A stretch of DNA of 64,000 nt from JACQFZ01 sp045810625 (lineage in GTDB: Bacteria; Pseudomonadota; Gammaproteobacteria; Acidiferrobacterales; Sulfurifustaceae). Shown here in pieces: positions 33,105 through 42,004 of the stretch (the first letter of the stretch is position 1; the number at the start of each line of letters is the position of its first letter). A model generated the notes under the pieces. The model had not been told where the DNA came from and ran no database searches. It saw only the letters and a program-made list of their open reading frames with translations. The stretch lies in NCBI GenBank assembly GCA_045810625.1, contig JBJMVQ010000056.1, positions 20,642 through 84,641 on the forward strand. Reading direction: 5' to 3'. A program made the position numbers and the translations under genes.

Positions 33105-34781
33105 CTACGTGTCGATTTTCCAAGCGGCGGTCGCCGACCCGTAGCGGTGACCTTTGACGTAGATCGGAACGAAGATCGGCGTCGCGACGACGCCGGTGTC
33201 GCGGCCGTAGACTTTCACCGCGAACTCGCGGGCGCTGTCGGCGTGCTCCGTTAAGCGGCAGCCGGCTCGGATGAATTGCTCGCGGGAAGCGCGGTCGGGT
33301 ACGTTGGCGGCGGCCGGGCCGAGGCCGACGCGCGTGCCGCGGACGGACAGCCACTTGTCGTGGAAGAAGCGCTTCGCGCGGTTACCGACGACGTCTTTTT
33401 CGGGAATCCCGGTCCACGGCTGGCAGTATTCGCGATGATGGCTCGGGCCGTACAGATTCAAGTCGACGACAATGATGTAAAGCAACGCCGGCTCGCGCGA
33501 CTTTAGCTCGTCCATCACCGCTTGCAACTCGAGATCGATCGCCGCGTCGTAGCCCGCGTGATATTTAGGCGGCGTAAATCCTTCCGGCGGCACGCGACTC
33601 ACATCGAACAGCCGCTCGAGCCGCCGAATCGCCGGTCCTTTGATTTCCTGGTATTCGTACGCCAGTACGTCTTCCAAACGGCAGCGCCCCTGATCGACGG
33701 CGCGCTCGAAAATCCCGCGCGTTCTTGCGCTCAGCTCATGACAGGCGCGAAGCGCGCGATGAAACGGCGTGTTCGTATCGACGCACACGAACTGTTGAAA
33801 CGATTCCTCGACCAGCTCGGACACGGCGAAGGTCGAGCGCGTGAGCGCTTCGGTGTCGGCGATGACGCCTTGGGAAGCGGCGGTGGCGGTCTTGAGATCG
33901 GCGAACACGTTATCCATACCGCCGCGCTGCGCCTCGACCGCCGCCGCGACTTGCTCCATACGCTCGGCCGTTCCGTCCGCGAGCTCGGCAATTCTCTCCA
34001 ACGCCTGACCGACCGCCTGCGTGCCGTGCGCGGCGTTTTCCACGAGGCCGCTGCTCGCCAGCAGCGCTTCGCGCGCGGGGTTTAGCTCGGTCGCGATCTT
34101 ATCGAGCAGCGCTTTGATCTCCTGCGTCTGCGCGCCGGTCCGCTCCGCGAGCGCGCGCACTTCCTGCGCCACGACACCAAAACCCCGGCCGTGGCTGCCG
34201 GCACGCGCCGCTTCGATGGCGGCGTTGAACGAAAGCAGCAACGTCTGGCGCGCGATTTCTTCGATCACTTGGCTCACGCTCATGACGGAACCGATGCCCT
34301 TCACCAGCGATTCGATGCGCTCGACCGTCGCCTGCATCTGTACGCGCAACTGCTCGGACGACGCCATCGCGTTCTGACTGAGATCGCGCCCGTCGGCGCT
34401 CAGCGTATTCATCTCGCGGGCCGCGGCGAGCGTTTGTTGCGACGCATCGGCGACGTGATGAATATTGCTATGCAGCTTGTCCGCGGTGCGCACCAGCGCG
34501 CTGAGCGAGTTGCTCACCTGCTTCATCTGGGTGCTAACAGAATCCAGCCGCACCGAGGCGCGCGCCGAACCGACCGCGGACCGAGTAAACAGATCCTGAA
34601 GCCGCACCAACAAATGCTTCATGCCGGTGGATGCATGCAATGTCGCATCGTTGCGCTCGCGCCATGCGCGAAACAGCCGTAGGAACGCCGTCAGAAATCC
34701 GTCACGTGCCGCGCGAACGACGGGCGCGGGCTCGGGCGTCGGCTCTCGGCTTCTCAGGAAAGCGGCTGCGGGCTTAGCCAT
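33105..34781 (-). CDS. cytoplasmic methyl-accepting chemotaxis-like protein
   Basis: Start ATG 34781 (MAKPAAAFLRSRE) gives 558 residues; the frame upstream to 34889 is weak. No transmembrane helix, so it is a soluble receptor. A long coiled-coil signalling domain (about 60-330) contains the hairpin tip EEIARQTLLLSFNAAIEAARAGSHGRGFGVVAQEVRALAERT, in pieces, the MCP signature with SF in place of the usual AL. The C-terminal 200 residues (FQQFVCVDTNTPFHRALRACHE onward, with YIIVVDLNLYGPSHHREY) are a sensory module of PAS/cache-like character. No che genes are adjacent, so it is a dispersed receptor. Confidence 0.9.
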   Translation of the reverse strand: MAKPAAAFLRSREPTPEPAPVVRAARDGFLTAFLRLFRAWRERNDATLHASTGMKHLLVRLQDLFTRSAVGSARASVRLDSVSTQMKQVSNSLSALVRTADKLHSNIHHVADASQQTLAAAREMNTLSADGRDLSQNAMASSEQLRVQMQATVERIESLVKGIGSVMSVSQVIEEIARQTLLLSFNAAIEAARAGSHGRGFGVVAQEVRALAERTGAQTQEIKALLDKIATELNPAREALLASSGLVENAAHGTQAVGQALERIAELADGTAERMEQVAAAVEAQRGGMDNVFADLKTATAASQGVIADTEALTRSTFAVSELVEESFQQFVCVDTNTPFHRALRACHELSARTRGIFERAVDQGRCRLEDVLAYEYQEIKGPAIRRLERLFDVSRVPPEGFTPPKYHAGYDAAIDLELQAVMDELKSREPALLYIIVVDLNLYGPSHHREYCQPWTGIPEKDVVGNRAKRFFHDKWLSVRGTRVGLGPAAANVPDRASREQFIRAGCRLTEHADSAREFAVKVYGRDTGVVATPIFVPIYVKGHRYGSATAAWKIDT

Positions 34782-35183
34782 GAAAGTGCGTCCACATACC
34801 AAAATAATATAGACGACATGCATCGAGCGGCTTTCCGGTAATGCATACGGATTTTCGCTTCTCGCGCCCGACCCTAGATCGGCGATCAATAGCGCCCGTC
34901 AAACTGTGGGGATTTGCGCCGCACCGCCGTCAAAATTGCGGCACGTGTTGGTCTACGGACAAGGTCTCGACGGAACCGATGACAGCTTCGGAAGGTAGCG
35001 ACGTGAGAAGGTAGCGACGTGATGAATTAACACATGCCGTTCGGCACACGGTCGCGCAAATTAGCTGCCTACGCAGCGCGCTGCGCGGCGGCTTGCGGCC
35101 TCCGCCGATTACCACCGCTTCTGACTACTCAACGAAACCTGACCCACGCTCCACCGCAGCCGGCACTATAGTTAGATGTCGAA
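34782..35183. repeat. 402-bp intergenic region with a 16-bp tandem duplication
   Basis: The sequence GAAGGTAGCGACGTGA is repeated exactly at 34991-35006 and 35007-35022. Apart from this the region between the chemotaxis gene and the downstream hydrolase gene shows no gene. Confidence 0.5.
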
Positions 35184-36041
35184 TTAAGACAGCCCGCCGC
35201 TACGCTGGGCCGGCTCGGCATTGTCGCGCCCCGCCGCCAGAAAGTCGCCGACTGTCTGCGCAACTTCGGGAGCGGCGAGAATTCTCCCATGGCCGTAGTT
35301 GCGCGTCTTGATCAGCCGCGCGCCAGGGCACCGCGCGAGGATGCGGTCGCCTTCGGTATGATTGATGTAGCGGTCCTTCTCGTCGTAAAAGAGCAGCAAG
35401 TCGGGGCCGGCGCCGTCGTAGGAGCGGCCTGTCTCAAGCCGGTCCCAAGTCGTCTCGAACTGCGCCGCGATGTACGCCTTGTAGCGCTCCATCACGCCCG
35501 GTTTCGGATTCAAGTTCGCTTGAACCGCGCGTACGGGTGGAAACGGGTGCGACGGCGCGCAGATGCATACGTACCGGCGGGCGCGGATTCCCTTCAGGCC
35601 GCGCGCCGCCATCGTCGTCAGTCCGCCGGCGGAATGCCCTACGTAGGCGTGAATGTCTGCGCCGATCGATTGCGACAGCGCCGCGATGTCCCGCAGGAAA
35701 TACTCCCAGCGCGTATGGCGCGGCGGCGAATCGCCGTGGCCCGTCACGTCGAGAGCAATCGACCGGAAACCGAGCGTCGCGACGTGCACGGCGAGCGGCG
35801 CCATCTGCGCCGCGCGGCCACCCCATCCGTGCACGAAGACGACGGGAGGTCCGTCACCCCAGACCCAGGCGACGTTCCTGCCGTCAGCGCCGTAGAAGAT
35901 CTTTGTCGCCGGCGCCATCAAGGCTTGTTCGGACGGTTGCACCGGCAGCGGCTTGGTTCGCGTCGCGAGCGCGCAGGCAATCGACGTGGCGGTCGTTTCG
36001 GGAACTACGCTCATGACGTACTTGGCGAGTGTGGTGAGCAT
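35184..36041 (-). CDS. alpha/beta hydrolase
   Basis: A 285-residue hydrolase. After an N-terminal extension, the fold shows the oxyanion loop VVFVHGWGG and the LDVTGHGDSPP motif. The nucleophile elbow is YVGHSAGGL, the acid likely in LLFYDEKDRYI and the base His in TRNYGHGRIL. The first 35 residues are helical and could be a weak membrane-association segment. Substrate unknown; the closest general type is the esterase/haloperoxidase group. It stands between other minus-strand genes without tight spacing. Confidence 0.9.
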   Translation of the reverse strand: MLTTLAKYVMSVVPETTATSIACALATRTKPLPVQPSEQALMAPATKIFYGADGRNVAWVWGDGPPVVFVHGWGGRAAQMAPLAVHVATLGFRSIALDVTGHGDSPPRHTRWEYFLRDIAALSQSIGADIHAYVGHSAGGLTTMAARGLKGIRARRYVCICAPSHPFPPVRAVQANLNPKPGVMERYKAYIAAQFETTWDRLETGRSYDGAGPDLLLFYDEKDRYINHTEGDRILARCPGARLIKTRNYGHGRILAAPEVAQTVGDFLAAGRDNAEPAQRSGGLS

Positions 36042-36390
36042 ATCGCGCTTGGCTTTTTTCGGTTAGGTGCGCGCTTCGAAAGCAGCGAGCCGCCTTCTGA
36101 TCACGGCACGTCTGATCGTAGCGATAGTGAATATATGATCAAGAACATATTCGGGCTGCCACAAAGGTTGTTCCGGCGCGCGCGACAATCGACGTGCGCC
36201 AGCCGGTTCTGGCGAGGTGCGGAACAGACGGCCGGATTGGCGCGGCGACAAGCGCTGTGGTCGACGCTTGCGTTAGCCCGAGAATTCGGGCCTGACCGCT
36301 TTAATTAGGAGCAACCCCCGCGGCCATCAACGTCACCCTCTCCCTCGCGCGGAGAGCGTGTGGACGCCGAAGCGGTCACGAGACGCGCGC
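36042..36390. other. 349-bp intergenic region
   Basis: No supported gene. A short + strand frame at about 36136-36308 (MIKNIFGLPQRLFRR onward) is Arg-rich and not convincing. No terminator recognised. Confidence 0.3.
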
Positions 36391-37380
36391 CTAGACCACG
36401 GTCTTTAACCAGTCCAGCACATCGCGCGTCACTTCGTCCCGGTTCGTCTCATTGAGTACTTCATGCCGCGCGCCGTCGTAGAACTTATGACTTATGGGTT
36501 GAATGCCGAGCGCACGGTAGTGGTCGAGCAGTGCTTGCGTGCCTTTTAGGTTGTCTCCGACCGGATCGAGCGATCCCTGAATCACCAAAATCGGAAGGCG
36601 CTTCGGGATACGCGCTTCGCGCGTTGGGCTGCGAAAGTCGGCGAAGCCTTGAATGATGTCGCGCGCCAACTCGTTGCTAAAAGCGAAACCGGACTGCGGA
36701 TCCTTTACGTACTTCTCCACCTCGGCGCGATCACGGCTCAGCCATTCGAAACCGGGCTTGTCAGAGAACGGTTTGTTGAAGTTTACGAACAGGTCGATCC
36801 AAAATTTCGAAGGCCCAAGCGGGTCTTTCGCGGCCGCAGCATTCAAACTGTCGATCAGCTCTTTCGGAGGCGGCGGACCGTAGGTCGTGCCGCTCATGAG
36901 GACCGCGTCCACGGCATTTCCGTATCGGGTGAGGTAGTCCTGCACAATGGAGGAGCCGAGGCTATGGCCGTACAGGACGATTTTCACGCCCGGGTGCGCT
37001 TGGCGTATCAACTGTGTCAGCTGATGCTCGTCGTCGACGAAGTGATTCCACGCATCCGGTCCCGCGTCTCCGAGTTGTCCGGAGCGCACGCGCGTCATTC
37101 CGTGGCCGCGATGGTCCGTGGCATAGACGACGTAACCTTGATTCACCAGCGCCTTGGCGAAACGGTCGTAGCGGCCGCCGTGCTCCGCGGCGCCGTGCAC
37201 GATTTGCACCACCGCGCGCGGCGAAGTTGCCCCGGCCCATTGCCGATAGTGAACGTCGACACCGTCGGGCGCCCGAAACGATTTCGACTGACTTTCGCCG
37301 GGGCTCATCGTGGCACACCCCACGAGACCGAGAACGGCGCCAATGCTCGCCAGCACGAGCCGCTGCTGCTTATTCCACAT
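36391..37380 (-). CDS. monoacylglycerol lipase/lysophospholipase-like lipoprotein
   Basis: ATG 37380 with GAGGAGAGG upstream gives 329 residues. A signal peptide ends in lipobox GLVGC (Cys22). The mature part is a Hydrolase_4/PldB-type fold: VHYRQWAG, VQIVHGAAEHGGRYDRFAKAL (the HG-x-x-EH-x-x-R-Y hallmark), YATDHRGHGMTR, nucleophile elbow LYGHSLGSSI, acid in IQGSLDPVGDN, base in DGARHEVLNE. It should cleave monoacylglycerols or lysophospholipids at the membrane or periplasm. It has its own terminator-poor neighbourhood and no operon partner. Confidence 0.93.
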   Translation of the reverse strand: MWNKQQRLVLASIGAVLGLVGCATMSPGESQSKSFRAPDGVDVHYRQWAGATSPRAVVQIVHGAAEHGGRYDRFAKALVNQGYVVYATDHRGHGMTRVRSGQLGDAGPDAWNHFVDDEHQLTQLIRQAHPGVKIVLYGHSLGSSIVQDYLTRYGNAVDAVLMSGTTYGPPPPKELIDSLNAAAAKDPLGPSKFWIDLFVNFNKPFSDKPGFEWLSRDRAEVEKYVKDPQSGFAFSNELARDIIQGFADFRSPTREARIPKRLPILVIQGSLDPVGDNLKGTQALLDHYRALGIQPISHKFYDGARHEVLNETNRDEVTRDVLDWLKTVV

Positions 37381-37777
37381 TGCATGCCTCTCCTCGGTCG
37401 CCTGCAGATTCAGATGCGGTTTATTGGGCCACATATTCCTACCCGAGTAAAAGGCATATAACCCGACTGCTTCCGATTACTAGCCCGCCACAAGCCGCAT
37501 CGGGCGATCGGCACTCCCTCGCCCTGGTCCGCCTAAAGTCGTCGAATGAACCTTGCTATCGGAGTCTCTGAGCCAGCCGCCCAGCGGCGATAAAACTTCA
37601 CGAGGCGCTCCGATCGGTACCGATCGCCGTCGCCATATATCGCGAGCATCGCTGCTTCTTCACGTTGGCCGGCCAATCGTGGGGTTACGACCTGGCGCCA
37701 ATACGACGTCTTGCGCAAGCGCTCCCACGCGCGCAGACTTTTCCGCCATCATCCAGACGCTTCGACAAGGGGGGCTT
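37381..37777. other. 397-bp divergent intergenic region
   Basis: This lies between the lipase-like gene and alkB, with the promoters of both. The alkB frame is open from 37553, but that N-terminal translation is not like AlkB. CAAGGGGGGCTT before GTG 37778 is a good ribosome site. Confidence 0.4.
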
Positions 37778-39007
37778 GTGGCTGTCGTCTACCGCGCAAT
37801 CGATCCGCAAATCGGACCCGTCGAGTACCGTGACCGCAAACGCGCATGGTGGCTGCTTTCGGTCGTCTTTCCCCTGCTGCCCTTCGTTGGCATCGCTGCG
37901 CACGCGGCGACCGGTTATCAAATCGCGCTCGGCATTCCGCTGCTCATCGGCTACGGTGTCATGCCGCTGCTCGATTTTCTGATCGGTGAAGACGAGGACA
38001 ACCCGCCCGAGGCGGTGGTGCCGCAACTGGAGGCCGACCAATATTACCGCGTGCTCACCTGGGCGGCGGTGCCGCTGCATTTCGTCGCGCTCATCGGCTG
38101 CGCGTGGTGGGTCGGCACGCAGGACCTCTCATGGTGGGCGGTGCTCCTCCTCGCTTACGTCGCGGGAACCGATTCCGGTCTCGGCATCAACACCGGCCAC
38201 GAGCTAGGCCACAAACAAACGCGCTTCGAGCAATGGCTCGCGCGCCTCGTGCTCGCCGTGCCGGCCTACGGACACTTCACCGTCGAGCACGGCCGCGGCC
38301 ATCACAAGCATGTCTCGACGCCCGAGGACCACGCGAGCGCGCGCATGGGCGAGAGCATCTACCGTTTCGCGTTGCGCGAGCTGCCGGGCGGCGTGCGCCG
38401 CGCGTGGACGCTCGAAGCCGAGCGCTTGGCGCGCGCCGGCCACTCGCCCTGGAACATCGTCCACAACACGATGCTGCAGTCGTACGCCGTCACCGCGGTT
38501 CTGCAACTCGGGCTCATTGTTGCCTTCGGTTGGGTGATGCTGCCGTTTCTCGCCGCGCATAACGTGGTGGCGTGGTGGCAGCTCACCACCGCGAACTACA
38601 TCGAGCACTACGGCTTGTTGCGCCAGCGGCTGCCGAACGGCCGTTACGAGGAGCCCAAGCCGCATCACTCCTGGAACACCAACCACCTCGTGACGAACCT
38701 CGTGCTCTTTTACTTGCAGCGGCACTCCGACCATCACGCGTGGGCGACGCGGCGCTACCAGTCGCTGCGACACTTCCCGGACCTGCCGCAGTTGCCGAGC
38801 GGCTACTACGGGATGTATCCGATCTCCTGGGTACCGCCGGTCTGGTTTCGCATCATGGATGCGCGACTGCTCGCGCTGCCGCAAGTGCGCGGCGACCTCG
38901 ACCGCGTGAACGTCGACCCGAAGCGGCGCGAAGAAATTTATGCGCGCTACGGTCAGCTCGATAAGTTGCGGACGAACGCGGCGTACGTGCCATCACCGGT
39001 GCAGTAA
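37778..39007 (+). CDS. alkB: alkane 1-monooxygenase (AlkB-type membrane diiron hydroxylase)
   Basis: GTG 37778 preceded by AGGGGGG gives 409 residues, the usual AlkB length. About six membrane helices carry the eight-His diiron motifs: HELGHK (141-146), EHGRGHH (170-176), and LQRHSDHH (313-320). The AlkB-specific NYIEHYGLLR (273-282) is also present. It hydroxylates terminal methyl groups of medium-chain alkanes or similar molecules in the inner membrane, with electrons from rubredoxin and rubredoxin reductase. No rubredoxin gene is visible in the window. A cupin gene and a small conserved gene follow. Two degenerate copies of this gene's 3' end lie at 39736 and 42005. Confidence 0.95.
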   Translation: MAVVYRAIDPQIGPVEYRDRKRAWWLLSVVFPLLPFVGIAAHAATGYQIALGIPLLIGYGVMPLLDFLIGEDEDNPPEAVVPQLEADQYYRVLTWAAVPLHFVALIGCAWWVGTQDLSWWAVLLLAYVAGTDSGLGINTGHELGHKQTRFEQWLARLVLAVPAYGHFTVEHGRGHHKHVSTPEDHASARMGESIYRFALRELPGGVRRAWTLEAERLARAGHSPWNIVHNTMLQSYAVTAVLQLGLIVAFGWVMLPFLAAHNVVAWWQLTTANYIEHYGLLRQRLPNGRYEEPKPHHSWNTNHLVTNLVLFYLQRHSDHHAWATRRYQSLRHFPDLPQLPSGYYGMYPISWVPPVWFRIMDARLLALPQVRGDLDRVNVDPKRREEIYARYGQLDKLRTNAAYVPSPVQ

Positions 39008-39077
39008 CGCGGTATCGGACGGGCGCTGCGCCTCCCGCTGGCGGCAAACCGTCAGACCAACCACCTGAAGGCTCACG

Positions 39078-39476
39078 ATGTCGAGCACTAATATCTTTAC
39101 GCACCCTATTCACCTCGGCTTAGGCGCGACGGCCGTTGCGCAGCCCGAGTTCACCGGCGATATGCAGTGGTACGAGGCATATTCAGAGCGCCACGCTACC
39201 GACGGAAAAGAAGGCCGACTGGTGAGTATGTTCACGTTCGACAAATCGTGGGACATGTGGGAGATGCATCCGCTGGGCAGCGAAGTGGTGCTGTGCACGG
39301 CCGGTTCCATCACGCTGCATCAAGAGCGCGCCGACGGTTCGCGCCGCACCGTGACGCTGAATGCCGGCGAGTACGCCATCAACGAACCGGGCACGTGGCA
39401 CACAGCGGACGTCGACAAAACAGCCACCGCGGTTTTCATCACCGCCGGACTCGACACGACACATCGGCCGCGCTGA
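39078..39476 (+). CDS. cupin-domain protein
   Basis: A 132-residue single-domain cupin without signal peptide. The core is WDMWEMHPLGSEVVLCTAGSITLHQE (motif 1; only partly conserved ligands, His and Glu) and LNAGEYAINEPGTWHTADV (motif 2 with GTWH). It is 70 bases after alkB and 1 base before the next small gene, so it may share an operon with the hydroxylase. Role unknown; small cupins of this kind often bind metal or act as sensors. Confidence 0.88.
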   Translation: MSSTNIFTHPIHLGLGATAVAQPEFTGDMQWYEAYSERHATDGKEGRLVSMFTFDKSWDMWEMHPLGSEVVLCTAGSITLHQERADGSRRTVTLNAGEYAINEPGTWHTADVDKTATAVFITAGLDTTHRPR

Positions 39477-39477
39477 C

Positions 39478-39681
39478 ATGAACTACGATCATATCCCCGA
39501 CGCGCGCGACGGCCTGACTCGGGAGGAACGTATCGTGCTACAGGTACTGCACGAGGTTCGAAAGGAACGCGGCGACCGCAATGTACCGACCGCGATGGTG
39601 TGGGGCCGTGTCTGCGAGCACTTCTATATCAGTCCCGAGGAGTTGTCGGCGATGCTGGCGCGGTTGCGCGGGCGCAACTGA
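39478..39681 (+). CDS. small conserved hypothetical protein
   Basis: A 67-residue acidic/basic helical protein, MNYDHIPDARDGLTREERIVLQVLHEV onward, ending SPEELSAMLARLRG. It starts 1 base after the cupin stop (TGAcATG), so it is translationally linked to it. The helical content with a putative helix-turn-helix spacing (VPTAMVWGRVCEHFYISPEEL) suggests a small winged-helix-like DNA or protein-binding module. This is inference. Confidence 0.7.
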   Translation: MNYDHIPDARDGLTREERIVLQVLHEVRKERGDRNVPTAMVWGRVCEHFYISPEELSAMLARLRGRN

Positions 39682-39735
39682 CTACGCCAAGCTCGAAGCA
39701 AGCTAAGAAAAATCGACCCATTCTTCGCGACAGTA

Positions 39736-39986
39736 ACGCGTGGGCGACGCGGCGCTACCAGTCGCTGCGACACTTCCCCAACCTCCCGCAGTTGCCGAGC
39801 GGCTACTCGCGATGTATCCGATCTCCTGGGTACCGCCCCTGTGGTTTCGCATCATGGACCCGCGACTGCTCGCGCTGCCGCAAGTGCGCGGCGACCTCGA
39901 CCGCGTCAACGTCGATCCGAAGCGGCGCGAAGAAATTTATGCGCGCTACGGTCAGCTCGATAAGCTGCGGACGAGCGCGGCGTACG
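39736..39986 (+). pseudogene. degenerate duplicate of the alkB 3' end (copy 2)
   Basis: This matches alkB 38736-38987 almost base for base, offset by exactly 1000 and then 999 after a one-base loss in the GGCTACTACGGG region. The loss shifts the frame in the middle. Only scattered substitutions elsewhere, so the duplication is recent. It ends shortly before the HipA gene. Confidence 0.9.
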
Positions 39987-40140
39987 GTTCACGATAAGAA
40001 CGGCCGGGCTCGAATTCGTTCGTCGATACCGTTGCGGACGAACGCGCCGAAAGAATTTGAGTCTGGCCGAAGTCCAAAGATTGGTATTTCAAAGGACAAT
40101 CGAGGCATCGTCGGTCCCCACACATCCGACAGTTACGCAG

Positions 40141-41463
40141 CTAGGTGAGTCGCTTTACGGCTCTTTCAAGCCCGTTGAGGATAGGGTCTGCTACGGCAGC
40201 AGGAAATTTGGGAGTCAGTAGTTTTGACACCTTCTCGATAACCTTTGGTGTTAGGTCAACAATTTCACCGATTAACGGTTCTACGAACTCCGAGAAATGA
40301 CACGCACGTGCCATATCGAACCAATGACGGCGAAGTATCGTGGCCCAATGGTAACGTCGGTTCTTGCCACGAAGAGCCATAGCCATCTTGACTCTTTGTT
40401 CAGGTATCTGGCGTTTGGAACGGCCGACCACAGGATACGCAGATATCACGTCATACAACGGAGCCAGGGAATACTCGCCGCGCGGTTTTATGGCGATGCT
40501 GAAATTTTTCGCGTGACCATCGATTGCGCAAAGCGCCCAAAACACGATCTGCGCCTTAAAGAATATACGTCGGTCTGCGAGAGAATCGCCGGCACCCAGG
40601 AGCAAAGACATGATTTCGCGTATGCCGGGTCCGCCGTCCGATTCGTACTTTTGTCCCGGCGGTGTTCCGGTCGCTTGGCACATGTCTTCTTGCGGCAGTC
40701 GCAGCCACCACTTGCCGTTGCTGGCGAGCCGCCGATCGAACCGTTCGACAATTAGAACGCGCTGATCTCCGAACGTCGCCATTTCGCACTGCGCGATCCG
40801 CAGGCCGTACGCACGAACGATTTGCGCGCATAGCCATTCGTTTTCGATGGAAGCGCTCAGGTCGACGTTAAAGTGAGTGGCGTGCCCTATCGGAAGCTTG
40901 AAAATATGCGTGCTCGGGGTGGCACCAAGCGGTAGATGCCAGCGACCGTTGTGCCATAGCAGCGCGGTCTTCTCCTGCACGCCGGCAAGCGAGATACGAA
41001 AGGGAGTGTCGTCTTGCTGTCCCAATGTGGGCATTGCGACCGTCCGACGCAAGAACTGCTCGACGTCTTTCTCGCGTAACGGTTTGCCTTCGATGCGCTT
41101 GAGGTTTTTCGGCTCGTCATCCGGCGGTAGCAGCTGAACGGCGCCGACACAGTCCCGACCGATCTCGGCCAGCAGATCAAACGCGTTGGTGGAGGGCGTG
41201 CCGAACCGTGCTTGAAGTCGGCGGCGAATCTCCGGGCTCTCCGGCAGTAGATTGTCGAAGAACGCGTTCACCCGATCGTCCGAGTGCCGTAGGCTGGACG
41301 CTTGCAAAGGCATCGATAGCGACAACGGACGCGTCGCCGGGGCGTCGAGCCAGCTCGGTGCATAGCGAAATTCGTGACGGCCGCGCAAGGCGATATCCCA
41401 ATGACCGACAAGCTCACCGTTCATCCAGACGTTCAGCCGCCGGCCTTTAGCGGGACGCGGCAC
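40141..41463 (-). CDS. hipA: HipA-type serine/threonine kinase toxin
   Basis: A 440-residue HipA-family protein. An N-terminal HipA_N/couple domain (NVWMNGELVGHW, FFDNLLPE, LLAEIGRDCVGAVQL) is followed by the kinase: SLAGVQEKTALL (ATP-binding Gly/Lys region), PIGHATHFNVDLSASIENEWLCAQIV, and QVLIVERFDR-like VLIVERFDRR. The catalytic loop is CAIDGHAKNFS (Asp and Asn/Lys), then the Mg-binding PLYDVIS. HipA phosphorylates aminoacyl-tRNA synthetases and triggers growth arrest. The antitoxin gene lies 3 bases upstream. The module is bracketed by alkB-tail copies. Confidence 0.93.
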   Translation of the reverse strand: MPRPAKGRRLNVWMNGELVGHWDIALRGRHEFRYAPSWLDAPATRPLSLSMPLQASSLRHSDDRVNAFFDNLLPESPEIRRRLQARFGTPSTNAFDLLAEIGRDCVGAVQLLPPDDEPKNLKRIEGKPLREKDVEQFLRRTVAMPTLGQQDDTPFRISLAGVQEKTALLWHNGRWHLPLGATPSTHIFKLPIGHATHFNVDLSASIENEWLCAQIVRAYGLRIAQCEMATFGDQRVLIVERFDRRLASNGKWWLRLPQEDMCQATGTPPGQKYESDGGPGIREIMSLLLGAGDSLADRRIFFKAQIVFWALCAIDGHAKNFSIAIKPRGEYSLAPLYDVISAYPVVGRSKRQIPEQRVKMAMALRGKNRRYHWATILRRHWFDMARACHFSEFVEPLIGEIVDLTPKVIEKVSKLLTPKFPAAVADPILNGLERAVKRLT

Positions 41464-41466
41464 GGT

Positions 41467-41718
41467 TCACCACTCGGAAGTTCGCGACGCTTTCGGTTGC
41501 CGCGATTTTTCTCGTAGCACCAACTCGAGATCGAGAGCGGAGAGCAGCTTGAGCAAGCTCTCGACCGAACTTCGTTCCGGTTTCGATTCGAGCGCAGAAA
41601 TCGTTTTGGGAAGGAGGCCGACTCGGCCACCGGCTTCCTGCTGAGTCAGTTTTTTCGCGGCGCGGCCGGCCTTGAGCGCATCTCCGAGCTGACTCGGCGT
41701 GCGAACGATAAATTCCAT
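41467..41718 (-). CDS. hipB: HipB-type antitoxin (Xre-family HTH)
   Basis: An 83-residue protein with a Xre helix-turn-helix: LGDALKAGRAAKKLTQQEAGGRVGLLPKTISALES (pieces) and a short basic C-terminal tail (REKSRQPKASRTSEW) that, in HipB homologues, reaches the toxin. It is the first gene of the hipBA operon, 3 bases before hipA. Three TACCCTAAAGGGTA-type operators sit 5 to 75 bases upstream of its start, consistent with autoregulation. Confidence 0.92.
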   Translation of the reverse strand: MEFIVRTPSQLGDALKAGRAAKKLTQQEAGGRVGLLPKTISALESKPERSSVESLLKLLSALDLELVLREKSRQPKASRTSEW

Positions 41719-41722
41719 GTTT

Positions 41723-41792
41723 ATACCCTAAAGGGAATAAAAGCTAAATATACCCTATAGGGTATTAATATCAAATATACCCTAAAGGGTAT
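41723..41792 (-). promoter_or_regulatory. three HipB operators, 27-bp phased
   Basis: ATACCCTATAGGGTAT is a perfect 16-bp palindrome at 41750-41765. Near-copies are ATACCCTAAAGGGAAT at 41723-41738 and ATACCCTAAAGGGTAT at 41777-41792. Starts are 27 bases apart in both intervals. They precede hipB on the minus strand and fit the classical dyad TATCC-N-GGATA-like HipB operator design. Confidence 0.85.
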
Positions 41793-42004
41793 GTAGAGAA
41801 ACTTTCACGATAAGAGCGCCCGACAAAATGACGCGCGGCTTGCCCCCAACCCTAACCCTTTGATCGCTCCGCGCATCCTGCGCTCTCGCGATCTTAGTGC
41901 GTCCCTGCACGTCGCCGGAACGCGGGGGAGGGAATGGGAGGGGGCGTTCATTTCGTTAGGCACTTGGGCACTCTAAGCGCAAGTTGCTTTCGAACGGCTG
42001 TTAA

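Noticed and set aside
39736..39997. Separate small gene starting at 39740
   Set aside because: It is the alkB 3' end duplicated; the frame is shifted in the middle and there is no own start context.
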